Notes: generated from the letters alone by a model not told the origin. A stretch of DNA of 10,744 nucleotides from Cylindrodendrum hubeiense (GCA_014621425.1 JAANBB010000783.1:1-10744); one strand, 5' to 3'. Counted from the stretch's first letter, positions 1 through 8,372 are shown. Numbers and translations: made by a program.

Positions 1-468
1 TTCCTTACCCCGTGGTTGACCCGACCTCCTGCTGTGCGGCGGCAACGCCAGCACGCGGGGGGGCACGAGTCCTGCGGGCGGGAGTGCGTGGCGGAGGCGG
101 CCGGGGAGTGGTGGTGCTTATAAACCGGGTTTCTGAAAATTCGAGATGTTCAACTGTTTCATCTGAACTTGTCCATGGGGATCAAGGGCTAACCCGACGA
201 CAATAGGTTTCTCCGGGAACGACACTGGACGCAAGTGAAGGACCACGACGCTGACTACGCGACACACTCGCTCGATACTCCTCATTATCATTGCGGGTGG
301 CGTCTGCCATCAACCTGTCCTGTTGTATTTGTTTTGCGACCTCTGTGGTCCTGTAGATAGCTCTTCTAATAATGTACATCCGTGTTACCTTCCTACCATG
401 ATTAAGCACCGTTGCCCTGTGACTCTCCAAGAACGCCCAAGCCTACCTGGCCTACCCGTACTGTTCCC
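1..468. other. Intergenic region downstream of mph1, no gene supported
   Basis: This stretch lies 3' of the minus-strand helicase gene and must hold its 3' UTR and polyadenylation region. The first 110 bases are GC-rich with a run of seven G near 58-64; the rest is of mixed composition. A TATAAA-like word lies at 119-125. A TGTACA palindrome at 373-378 would supply a TGTA upstream element on the minus strand, but I see no AATAAA on that strand. Open frames here are short (at most 82 codons), have no recognisable domain and look incidental. The edge of a gene lying further left cannot be excluded. Confidence 0.6.
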
Positions 469-3400
469 CTAGAAATCACTGTCACTATCATCCACGACGG
501 CGCGCCGGCCGCGGACTGTTCGCCTTGCTCCCAGTTCTTGTTCCGAATCATCCCCTCCTGTCTTCGTCCCCACCAATGTGTCGATATCCGGGATACCCTC
601 GCTCTCCTGTGTTGCCGGGAATTGTGTTGGCACGAAAAATGGCTTCTCCGTTCGATCTGGGGCAGATGGTGTTGGGCTGCCTGTGGTTGGTGATGTTGAC
701 CGCGGCTCCCTCATGCTTGACGTGATGTGGTTGTCCGACACGATGAAGTCCACAAGATCCTCGCCATCATCTGACCCATCCGTCTCCATCATATCACTGT
801 CCCGGCCGCAGTCGTCCCCAATCTCGTCGCTGTTGATTCCACCACTCTTTCGCTGGGGCTTCCTTTTCCCTCTCCCTTTTGGTTTGATGCCTTTCTTCGG
901 TCGACCTCTGCCGGTAGGCACTTCCTCATCCTCATCGTCTTCTGCCTCTTGCTCTGCCTCTCCCTCTCCCTCTTCCTCTTCTAATAAATCCACATCCACT
1001 AAGGACCTACGCCCCACTGAATTCGAGCTTGCTTTAGCTGACACTCTCCTTCTTTTTGGCTGAGACTCTGCCTTGGAGGTAGGTTTTCTGCTTTGCTTCC
1101 TCTTGCCTGAGACTGGTGCTGGTTTAGACGGTTCATCTTCTTTCTCCACCTCACCGTCAGAGTCAACAAAGGCTCGGACCGGGATCTCACGAAAGTTGCT
1201 AGTGTCTTCTGATCGGCATGGCCGTACAAGACTTTCCGGGTCGTTTCCCATCTTGCGCCACATCTTCACGCATCGCTTTGTATGGGTGCCGTGCTTGACA
1301 TTGGCCACCGTACGCAGCCGCCTCTGGAGCTCGGGATAGGCTGTCATGCTCGGCATGTCAGTCTCCTCGACCACACTATGGTTGAAGGGCAAGTCGCGGT
1401 ACGCTCGGTTGAGCTCCTTAAGCTCTCTATCCCCGAGGAACACACTTTTCAAATCAGGTACCAGGGCAACATCATCTAGCTCCGGGTTTCTTCGTGGCTT
1501 TGTTTGCCGTGTCTTGGTCGCTTTGCTGGCCTTGGTCCCTTTGTTGAGGAGACTGGAAACTGTCTGGAATCCCGTCTCAACCCCATCTGGCATGTGGAAT
1601 TTCTTGGGCGGCACCTTCTTGCCACGGGGGACCCGGCGCTTCTTGGGCTCGGGTAGTGACTGATCCTGAGTGTTTTCGATGGGTATCTCGACATGCCGTT
1701 GGTCGACTTCTGGCCGGATCTCCCTCGGCACTATCCTCGTCGAGAGGTCGAAGCGGAAGTTGAATCGACTTCCCTCACAAATCAGTTTCTGCATCTTCTC
1801 GTAGCTGTCCTTTGATTTCGCGAATTGGTCTTCCTCCTTTCCTCGCATCAGAAGGAGCACAATGTTTCCAGCTCGTTTTCGTCCCGTTCGGCCCATTCGT
1901 TGCAACATTCGAATCGGCGATGCAGAGGAGTCATAACACACAATGAGGTCGACCTGACCAATGTCCAGACCTTCCTCGCCAATCGACGTTGCAACGAGGA
2001 CGTTGAAATGTCCTTGCTTGAACCGTTCAATCGCTTCGATCTGCTGTGCCTGCTTCATTCCTTCTCCTCGCTTGCTATCCGCTTGCCCGACAAAGATACT
2101 AGCCTTTATGAGCGGTTGGTGAGTATTCAGCATCCTTACAATGTCTTCTGCAGAGTCTCGGTACTCGCTGAAGACAATGACGCGTGTTGCTGACCCTTCG
2201 CCACGGTCCATGAAGTGGTTCAGAACAGTGTCGGCCAAAGCAGTCAGTTTCGGATGGCCCACGAAGCCATCCATCTTCAACCATTTCGAAATTCTGTCCA
2301 TCATCTCCTGGAAGCTGGAGTCCTGGATGAGTTGTCGTTTGTATTTGGAGCCCTTCTCGCCCTTGTCTTCCTGCTCACTACGGAGGTCGGCAATGTTGTC
2401 ATAAAAAGGCTTGATACCATGAAAGTTGAGCAGTTTGATCGAATGAGCAATGCTTGTGAGCACACTGAAAACGGCCCTCATCATGAATTGCACTCCTTGG
2501 TTCGTGTGCTTCCCTCGCGTAGCAAACCATTCCTTTTGAGCTTGCATCAAGCCGTATGCAGTCATCGCCATCGGGCTGCGCCCGTAGTATATGTTCTGTG
2601 AGCTCAATTTGTCGGTCATGGGCTTTAGGGCTTTTGTGAACAACTCGCTAATGAGTATCATCTCGTCAGAAGGATCCAGTACCACCTGCTCAACATTCCT
2701 CTGGTGGACATATTGCCGAATATCGATGGATTCTTCCGTACGAATCTCGCAGTGGGATATCCCAAGATTGTCAATGACCTCTTGCACCGTCTCAATTTTT
2801 GAACCAGGCGTGGCTGTCAACGCCAAAACTCGGAAGCTTTTAGAAAAGCGACGGATAAGTTTCGTAACCTTAGCATACGCGTATTCCCCAACAGCTCGAT
2901 GTGCTTCGTCGATGACCATCAGAGCAATAGACTTAGGGTCCGCGTAGCCGTGAGAAATGTCATTCAAAAGCGTCTGCGGAGTCATGAAAAACACTCGCCG
3001 CTTCTGCCACTCGTCGACTCGCAAGGCTGGAGGGATGTCGCCTGTTAGTAGGGTCGTCTCCGAGCGTGGGATTCCCGCAATGTTGTAGCAGGCGTCGATT
3101 TGCTGTGCAACAAGGGGCTTCGTTGGTGCAACAAATATGAGCTTGGCTTGTTTCGTCCAGCGGTGAAAATTGAGCATCACAGTTGCTGCGATGAAGGTTT
3201 TACCGAGACCAGTCGGTAGCGCGACTAGGGTGTTGTTGAAGAGACTGTTCTTCACAATGCTGAATTGGTAATCTCGGGTGGCACCCAAGTTCGTAGGGTA
3301 TACCCAGGTCTCCATAGCCTCCTTGTTAAGTTCATGATGGCTGGGTTCCTCACGGGGTAGGTCAACACGGAAGGCTCGCGTAGTTGCGGATTGAGATAGA

Positions 3401-3747
3401 CCTGGGTCGTCGGGAAATAAAGATCCGCCGAAGAGAGTAGTTTGTCGATAGTTTCCAGAGTTTGTCCGGCTCAGCCCTGAACGAGGAGCTGGTCCTGTTG
3501 AAATGGTTCGTGTGAGTGCTCGTGCTGGGGCGGGTTCCGGGGATGAGAATGCGTCTGAGGGAAGGTCTTCAAGCTCAAGGGAGACGACAGCTGCTGAAGC
3601 CTGCTGACCTTTTGTGGCTGGAGGGCCACCTGCAAAGCTTGAAGATGCTAGAGCAGCGCTTAGGGGGCCAGTCGATGACGAGACCTGGTCAAATGCAGTG
3701 AGAAAGTCCTCGTCGGCGATCCCATCATCGAATTCGTCGCTGTCCAT
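469..3747 (-). CDS. mph1: ATP-dependent DNA helicase Mph1 (FANCM/Hef family)
   Basis: This is a nuclear 3'-5' SF2 helicase of the Mph1/FANCM family. Known family roles are fork reversal, D-loop dissociation and error-free bypass of blocking lesions. The single 1092-codon frame shows every core motif: motif I ALPTGLGKT at 176-184 (Lys183), Ia APTKPLVAQQ at 207-216, DEAH at 280-283, TATP at 311-314, motif IV VIVFSEYR at 523-530, motif V ATSIGEEGLDIG at 586-597 and motif VI QRMGRTGR at 616-623. RDYQ at 158-161 lies just ahead of motif I. The roughly 200 residues between motifs III and IV include the helical insert typical of the Hef/FANCM branch. The N-terminus is acidic (MDSDEFDDG). The tail after about 690 is low complexity, with basic clusters (PKKRR 701-705, PKRRR 897-901), an acidic run at 917-942 and an AT-hook-like RGRPKKG at 947-953. 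The start is supported by ATCATGG (A at -3, G at +4) and an upstream in-frame stop at 3790-3792. No introns are needed. The gene diverges from mex67. Identity is near certain; the functions are known from the family. Confidence 0.97.
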   Translation of the reverse strand: MDSDEFDDGIADEDFLTAFDQVSSSTGPLSAALASSSFAGGPPATKGQQASAAVVSLELEDLPSDAFSSPEPAPARALTRTISTGPAPRSGLSRTNSGNYRQTTLFGGSLFPDDPGLSQSATTRAFRVDLPREEPSHHELNKEAMETWVYPTNLGATRDYQFSIVKNSLFNNTLVALPTGLGKTFIAATVMLNFHRWTKQAKLIFVAPTKPLVAQQIDACYNIAGIPRSETTLLTGDIPPALRVDEWQKRRVFFMTPQTLLNDISHGYADPKSIALMVIDEAHRAVGEYAYAKVTKLIRRFSKSFRVLALTATPGSKIETVQEVIDNLGISHCEIRTEESIDIRQYVHQRNVEQVVLDPSDEMILISELFTKALKPMTDKLSSQNIYYGRSPMAMTAYGLMQAQKEWFATRGKHTNQGVQFMMRAVFSVLTSIAHSIKLLNFHGIKPFYDNIADLRSEQEDKGEKGSKYKRQLIQDSSFQEMMDRISKWLKMDGFVGHPKLTALADTVLNHFMDRGEGSATRVIVFSEYRDSAEDIVRMLNTHQPLIKASIFVGQADSKRGEGMKQAQQIEAIERFKQGHFNVLVATSIGEEGLDIGQVDLIVCYDSSASPIRMLQRMGRTGRKRAGNIVLLLMRGKEEDQFAKSKDSYEKMQKLICEGSRFNFRFDLSTRIVPREIRPEVDQRHVEIPIENTQDQSLPEPKKRRVPRGKKVPPKKFHMPDGVETGFQTVSSLLNKGTKASKATKTRQTKPRRNPELDDVALVPDLKSVFLGDRELKELNRAYRDLPFNHSVVEETDMPSMTAYPELQRRLRTVANVKHGTHTKRCVKMWRKMGNDPESLVRPCRSEDTSNFREIPVRAFVDSDGEVEKEDEPSKPAPVSGKRKQSRKPTSKAESQPKRRRVSAKASSNSVGRRSLVDVDLLEEEEGEGEAEQEAEDDEDEEVPTGRGRPKKGIKPKGRGKRKPQRKSGGINSDEIGDDCGRDSDMMETDGSDDGEDLVDFIVSDNHITSSMREPRSTSPTTGSPTPSAPDRTEKPFFVPTQFPATQESEGIPDIDTLVGTKTGGDDSEQELGARRTVRGRRAVVDDSDSDF

Positions 3748-3941
3748 GATAAATAGGCAAATACGATGTGAAATGTGAGACGGGTCGTTCTAAGCCAGGT
3801 CCCAAGATTTTAAGGCATCTCGGATACTGTGAATCGATCGCGATTTTGTCGTGAAACCCTGCTCCAGTGGTGATATCAGACTGTATGGATGAGAGACGCG
3901 ACGCTGCAGTTGATCAACCAGGACTGGGCGGGTTAAGTGGA

Positions 3942-3949
3942 ACGCGAAA
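3942..3949 (+). promoter_or_regulatory. SCB/MBF-like element ACGCGAAA
   Basis: ACGCGAAA contains CGCGAAA, which fits the yeast SCB consensus CRCGAAA, and it resembles the MCB core. These elements recruit APSES factors (Swi4/Mbp1 type) at G1/S. It lies about 195 bp upstream of the mph1 start codon and about 700 bp from mex67. G1/S control would suit a replication-repair helicase. The motif is short and could occur by chance. Confidence 0.35.
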
Positions 3950-3960
3950 TGGTTGCCACA

Positions 3961-3971
3961 TCACGTGACGT
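3961..3971. promoter_or_regulatory. E-box palindrome overlapping a TGACGT (CRE/bZIP) half-site
   Basis: TCACGTGA (3961-3968) is a perfect palindrome around the bHLH core CACGTG. It runs directly into TGACGT (3966-3971), a CRE/bZIP half-site, and a TACGTA palindrome follows a few bases later. CACGTG is the binding core for Cbf1-like and other bHLH factors in fungi; TGACGT suits ATF/CREB-type bZIP proteins. The overlap would make binding by the two classes mutually exclusive. It is about 215 bp upstream of mph1 and 680 bp upstream of mex67. Sequence match only. Confidence 0.4.
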
Positions 3972-4041
3972 GTACGTATTCGCAGCAAGTTTCTCCAGCT
4001 TGAACCCAAGCACAGCGAGCACACTGTCGTAGCGCAAGCAA

Positions 4042-4049
4042 TATATATA
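4042..4049. promoter_or_regulatory. TATATATA word, possible TATA element
   Basis: TATATATA is self-complementary and could serve either strand. It lies about 295 bp upstream of mph1 and 600 bp upstream of mex67, so it would imply a long leader for either gene. It stands out in otherwise balanced sequence but may be incidental. Confidence 0.2.
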
Positions 4050-4412
4050 CTCGATTCATGTCATACCTACCTGTAATAACAGCCCAGAAGCCCGTCTTCG
4101 GGGCCTTGAACCCAAGTAGCCACCCTCCGGGCCAAGTCCCGGGACACACATGCGCATTAGAATTATATCGCCGCCTTTCACTATCAACACTCATCCTAAC
4201 TTACCCAAGATAATTCCAAACATAAGACACCATTGATAAGGGCTTGACTATCTCTGTAATAGCAACTCCTTTGTTTGGTACCAAGATCATCTTGTGACGA
4301 TACACGCGGTTACAGTGCGTCATGCGTCCACTCAGTCATCTTCTCAACTTAGTCTATGCGCTAAGCCGTATTGGGAAGATAAGGCTGCCTGGGCGCCTGG
4401 AAGCCTGGGACT

Positions 4413-4432
4413 CTGGAACAGCGCTGCTCCAG
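4413..4432. repeat. 20-bp near-perfect palindrome upstream of mex67
   Basis: CTGGAACAGC is followed directly by GCTGCTCCAG. The arms pair at nine of ten positions, with a single A/C mismatch (4418 with 4427) and the centre at 4422/4423. It lies about 220 bp upstream of the mex67 start, after a cluster of GCCTGG words (about 4386-4408). It could be a dimeric transcription-factor site or the cruciform-like remnant of a repeat. A related word is found at 9124-9135. Confidence 0.6.
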
Positions 4433-4448
4433 TGGGGCATCAAATAAA

Positions 4449-4468
4449 CTCCCACTTCTTTCTCCTCC
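4449..4468 (+). promoter_or_regulatory. CT-rich tract, probable mex67 start-site region
   Basis: This 20-base stretch on the plus strand is all pyrimidine except one A. It lies 182 bases ahead of the mex67 ATG and is preceded by AAATAAA. CT-rich tracts of this kind commonly mark transcription initiation in highly expressed filamentous fungal genes. Further CT-rich patches follow near 4489-4506. Placement of the start site here is inference. Confidence 0.4.
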
Positions 4469-4650
4469 AAAGCTTTGAACCGGGCAAACCTCTTTCAACT
4501 CTCCCACCACAGTACGGAGACAAATCCCTTCAACCGACACCAGCAACACGACTGCCACCATTTTCGCACTCGATTCCTCCAAGCAGACAGACACATAACG
4601 AGAGGAGAGACTGTACCCGTACATCTTTCCTTTGACTCAACCTCGCCGCC

Positions 4651-6863
4651 ATGGCTCCTCGAGGCCGTGTGGGTGCGCCAGTCGGTCGCGAGACGCGCAG
4701 TTCGGCCATGAAGTCGAAATCAGCCAAAACAACGAGGGGCGGCATTCAGAAGCGAGGCCGCGGATCTACTCGCACCGATGGCGACGGCGATCTCGACATG
4801 GACAGCGCCGGTGCGCGCGCCAAGAAAACCACACCCGCCGACTCCAGCACCACAAGAAGCCGACCTTCCACTCGTGCCGCGGCAGCCCAGAGTGCAAAGG
4901 GCCCTTCGAGGACCGCCCAGAATGTGCTGAAGCATTTGACCAACGGCTCTGCATCATCTCTAGCTTCGCGTGTATCAGGCGGCAAGGGCAAAGGTCGACA
5001 ACAAGACACGTCCGGCCTGTCATTTTTGCGCGTTGGCGGACTCAAACAGAGCAAGGCAGCGAGTAACCCAGGCGGAGGATTGAACGATCTCCTCGCCTTC
5101 ATGGAGCGAAAGTCTTCATCATTCCTCACCGGGCGACACAAACGAAACATTGCGATAAAGAAGGTATGTTATTGACAGAACTCCAGGTGCACAACTATGC
5201 GGCTGTAGTCCCAGCTCTACATGGAGCAAGGAGACAATGATCAAACCAGGGCTGCGTCCCACCAGCCGAAAAACACCCTCCCGCATCTTGGACCATCATA
5301 TCCAACACGGCTGCTAACTCGATGTAGAGCCATTACGTTGGCGACTACGTTTATATAGGGGCGAGCGAGGTGGATGCTGAAGAGTTGATCAAGCTGAACA
5401 CCTTCACTTTCGCCGGCACTCCGTTGGAAGTTGTCAAAGTAACCGATGTTCCCGAAAAGGGTAACAGAGCGGTTGAATCCAAGGACACGCAAGAGCTACG
5501 ATCCAGGCTTCAATCAATTCTCAGCCAAAGGTACTTGGGCGCCAACAAGCTCCTCAAACTCGATTCCCTGGCTTCAGACACAGACTTGGTCACCCTTGGC
5601 ATGTTTGACAACCGAGAGCGAGCTCTCAAGACATTCAAGGGCCTCATGGCCATCTGTGATGGTCTTTTCAAGACGGACAAAGAAAAACAAGACGCCATCG
5701 AAAGCATCAGTCTTGCCGCCAACAACATTGATGACGTGGCGCAGGTCGAGGTGGTGGCAACGACTTTCCCCCATCTCAAGAACCTCGACATGAGCGGGAA
5801 TCAAGTCGCCGATATACAACGCATGGATCGCTGGAAAGGGAAGTTCAAACACCTTGAGACGATCTTCATGACTGGAAACCCCATCGAGGCTGCCGACCCG
5901 AACTACCAAGCGACTCTGCTCGAGTGGTTTCCGAAGCTGCAGAACGTGAACGGCATCCAACTTCGAACCCCGGAACAGATTGCAGAGAAGGAGGCCGCCT
6001 CGAAGCCGAAGCCGATCCCACAAAACGGGCCCGACTTCCGTGATGTCGGTGGTGTTGGAGAGAACTTCCTCTTGGAGTTCTTCACATGTTACGACAACGA
6101 CCGACCTGGCCTCGTATCTCGATTTTACGACGAGGACAGCCAATTCTCCGTATCCATCGATACGCGCTCTGTCCGAAACGCAGACGCCCCCCCACCCATG
6201 CCTTGGGCATCCTACATCAAATTGTCCCGGAATCTAACTAAGATCAACCATCAAAACGCCCGAGTGCAGCGACTGTTCCAGGGTGCCAACACTATCGGAG
6301 ATGCCTGGAAGACACTCCCATTCACCCGACACCCCGACATCAAGCAGGAGCTGACCAAGTACATTATGGACTGCCACCCGATGCCCGGCTTGGTGGACCC
6401 TAATGGTCAAAACTCCATCGGAGTTGACGGCCTCATCATTGCGGTGCACGGTGAATTCGACGAACATGACCAAACTACGAATGCAACTGGCAAGCGCAGC
6501 TTCTCGCGTACCTTCATCCTAGGCCCAGGGAAGCCAGGGAGGGGAATAATCCGGGTTGTGAGCGACATGCTATCCCTCCGGGCCTACAGCCCCCTTCCCA
6601 ACGTTTTTGCGGCATCAGCCCCGGAGCCTGCAGTGCACAGCCAACACCAGGCGATGATTGCGGAACTCTCAAAACAAACCGGCATGACACCGCAATACTC
6701 TGAGATGTGCCTGGTTCAGGTGAATTGGGAGTTTGACAAGGCCTTGATAATGTTCAATGAGAAGAAGGTGAGTGGATCTGGTCTCGGCTTGTTGGATGAT
6801 AGACTAACGTATTTACAGACACAACTTCCACCAGATGCGTTCCTCCCGGTGACTTCTTGTTAA
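4651..6863 (+). CDS. mex67: mRNA export receptor Mex67 (TAP/NXF1 family), three exons
   Basis: Mex67, with its partner Mtr2, ferries mature mRNPs through the nuclear pore by binding FG nucleoporins. I join exons 4651-5163, 5328-6767 and 6819-6863, giving 665 residues; both introns are phase 0. The N-terminus (1-120) is basic and RG-rich. An RRM-like segment lies around 165-210 (IKK joined to SHYVGDYVYIG, then KLNTFTFAGTPLEVV). Leucine-rich repeats span about 296-380 (SISLAANNI, LKNLDMSGNQV, LETIFMTGNPI). An NTF2-like domain spans about 414-592 (NFLLEFFTCYD, DGLIIAVHGEF, FSRTFILGPG). A UBA-like TAP-C domain spans about 606-665 with NWEFDKAL at 637-644 and LPPDAF at the end. The start context GCCGCCATGG is an ideal Kozak, and the exon has no better ATG upstream. 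Domain order and length fit fungal Mex67. Both junctions are supported by consensus splice sites and protein continuity. The gene is divergent from mph1. Confidence 0.95.
5164..5327 (+). other. mex67 intron 1 (164 nt)
   Basis: The donor is GTATGT at 5164, the branch point is GCTAAC at 5313-5318, and the acceptor is TAG ending at 5327. Splicing joins ...AIKK to SHYVGDY..., restoring the first strand of the RRM-like region. It is phase 0. Retention would put a TGA at 5173-5175, three codons past the junction, leaving a 174-residue fragment without LRR, NTF2-like or UBA-like regions. It is over three times longer than intron 2 and long for a filamentous fungus. Confidence 0.92.
6768..6818 (+). 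other. mex67 intron 2 (51 nt, in frame and stop-free)
   Basis: The donor is GTGAGT at 6768, the branch point is ACTAAC at 6803-6808, and the acceptor is CAG ending at 6818. It is phase 0. Removal joins FNEKK to TQLPPDAF, the expected end of the TAP-C domain. The intron is 51 nt (17 codons) and has no in-frame stop, so a retained form stays in frame. The last exon codes for only 14 residues. Confidence 0.9.
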
Positions 6864-7450
6864 GGCAAGAGGTTTTGTTTGGGATTTTTCCTTTTGAAGG
6901 GGCAAGGCCAGTCCTCTAGGAATATCCAAACACGCTTCCCGAGGACGATAAGATTAGTGCATCGAGAAATGGCATGCGAAGAAAAAAAAGTAAAGGGGTG
7001 GCGGACGGTTTGAGCAGCGATTGTTTGGGTCAATGTCGGAGTTTACGGGGGCGATTCGGGCAAACTATTAGACGGCCTAAGGGGGACGATCCGAGCCGGT
7101 GGAAATTGATGAATAACTCGGGACACGAGGATCGGCTTGTATAGAATAAGATTTCGGGTGTAACAGACAAATTGATGAATGGCACCACAATTGAGTATCC
7201 AGATGAAATAATGTGACATGGTTAAAGACGCGGCGCGTTTCGAGATGACGGAGTGTAGGGGTGAAACAAAGTCGACCATGCATCGCCTTGCCAAGAGCAA
7301 CGCTTAGTAACTAACTTGATCTCTTGGGGGAACGAAGAGGGAATGGGACGATGGCAAAACATGAGGATACGGTTGCCTAGTGAGGATGAGATGTTTCGGT
7401 AGTGGTGGAAACAGCCATGGAAACAATCCTATTCATGCGGGTGGGCGACT
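6864..7450. other. mex67 3' flank, no gene seen
   Basis: This stretch directly follows the mex67 stop and should hold its 3' UTR. It includes a run of eight or more A near 6980-6990 and a 12-base word AAATTGATGAAT repeated at 7103-7114 and 7169-7180, 66 bases apart. Open frames on either strand are at most 85 codons and show no domains. Confidence 0.6.
7138..7150 (+). terminator. Candidate mex67 polyadenylation signal
   Basis: TGTATA (7138-7143), a TGTA/TATA-type upstream element, is followed by AATAAG (7145-7150), a one-base variant of AATAAA, about 280 bases after the mex67 stop. Fungal poly(A) signals are degenerate, so this is only the best-looking candidate in the 3' flank. No AATAAA is seen nearby. 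Confidence 0.25.
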
Positions 7451-8089
7451 TGAGAATTGCTAATGTGTGTTGTACCCTCGTCGATCGGGACTGATGTTGG
7501 TTTGACACCTGCGAAATGGATGGGCGGCATGCGGTATCATTATGCGCAAAAGCTGAGAGGTGACAGGCGACCAATCGGGCTCTGCAGCTGGCAAGCTGAG
7601 GAATCTTTGACAGAAAGCACACAAGCCGCGCGCCTTAATTCGCCACGCCGCTGTGACGAGCAGAAGATTGCACATCAGACGATGAACCATTGAGGAGGTG
7701 CATTCAAGTAGCTTGGGTCCAGGGTAGCGGATGTGACAGGGCTGGCGCTTAAGAGGGCATCGTGATCACGGGCGCCACTGGCTACGTACTGAGATTGGCT
7801 GGGGGTGGCACTGAGTGGCGGGTGCAGGCACCATGTGGGAAATGCGGCAGTACCGGGTGATGGGAGAGGCCAGTAGGTCGGCGGCCAGACGGTTCATCTG
7901 CAGAGAAAAGCTGTATTCACTTACGGTGCAGAGGTTGTTCATGTAGGTCCTTTTTCTGGCCGCGGCTTACTAGCAGCAACTATTGCCTCAATGGATGGGA
8001 TTTACTAGTTGAGCCTGCCTTAGCTGTCATTGTATGAGAGACATCAGACGTCAGGCGTCGGCTGTCAGGAAGCTGCCCGGGAAAACAGT

Positions 8090-8115
8090 GGGATGGCTGA
8101 GGAGGGATGGCTGAG
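8090..8115 (+). repeat. Tandem pair GGGATGGCTGAG (14-nt unit)
   Basis: GGGATGGCTGAG occurs at 8090-8101 and again at 8104-8115, a 14-nt period. It leads into the GGGAT-rich tract at 8128-8158, so the whole 8090-8158 segment probably grew by slippage. Confidence 0.75.
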
Positions 8116-8127
8116 TACTACGCAGTA

Positions 8128-8158
8128 GGGATGGATGGGATAGATGGGATGGGATGGG
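8128..8158 (+). repeat. GGGAT-rich tract with five GGG runs, possible G-quadruplex
   Basis: GGG runs lie at 8128-8130, 8137-8139, 8146-8148, 8151-8153 and 8156-8158, with loops of 6, 6, 2 and 2 nt. This satisfies the G3N1-7 rule with one run to spare. The tract reads as a decaying GGGAT/GGAT minisatellite. Whether it folds in the cell is unknown. Confidence 0.6.
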
Positions 8159-8372
8159 CTTGAGACATTCTAGCGTCAAGCCTCGTGCGGGCAGCGCTTG
8201 AAGGTGAATGATGTCAAAGTCTGAAGTTTAAGGTGAACCGGCCGAGGATCCGCCATCCGTCATCAAACATGTTTGGAACCTCGAGTCGAGGGAGGGGATG
8301 AAAGTGGGCTGATTGATATTCTTGCATCTTGGATATATTACTGTAGGAGCCCGGCACCTTGAGATTTGCACA

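Larger units (their letters stand above)
3748..4650. promoter_or_regulatory. Divergent (bidirectional) promoter region, mph1 / mex67
   Basis: This 903-bp non-coding stretch separates the start codons of two head-to-head genes, so it must contain both promoters and both leaders. The mph1 side is of mixed composition with no TATA box near the start. The mex67 side becomes pyrimidine-rich toward the gene, and no ATG occurs on the plus strand from 4359 to 4650, so a transcript starting in that interval would have no upstream start codon. The word TTGAACCCAAG occurs twice, at 4000-4010 and 4106-4116. Individual candidate elements are listed separately. No open frame here has a recognisable product. 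Transcription start sites cannot be placed from sequence alone. Confidence 0.85.

Noticed and set aside
188..360. CTAACC then TAG at 204-206, followed by about 50 open plus-strand codons, resembling a terminal exon
   Set aside because: No matching upstream exon or donor is visible in the remaining 180 bases and the peptide is unrecognised.
182..430. 82-codon minus-strand frame just downstream of the mph1 stop
   Set aside because: It starts 39 bases after the mph1 stop, has no recognisable domain and would be a second cistron in a fungal mRNA; more likely 3' UTR.
578..1063. 161-codon plus-strand open frame antisense to mph1
   Set aside because: It mirrors the low-complexity acidic/basic tail of Mph1 and reads as serine/proline-rich shadow sequence with no domain.
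4000..4116. Repeated TTGAACCCAAG taken at first for a tRNA T-loop pair
   Set aside because: It lacks the GGTTCRANTCC core, and no acceptor or anticodon stem can be laid out around either copy.
5574..6143. 189-codon minus-strand open frame antisense to mex67 exon 2
   Set aside because: It lies wholly within conserved Mex67 coding sequence and has no recognisable domain; typical shadow frame of a biased-codon gene.
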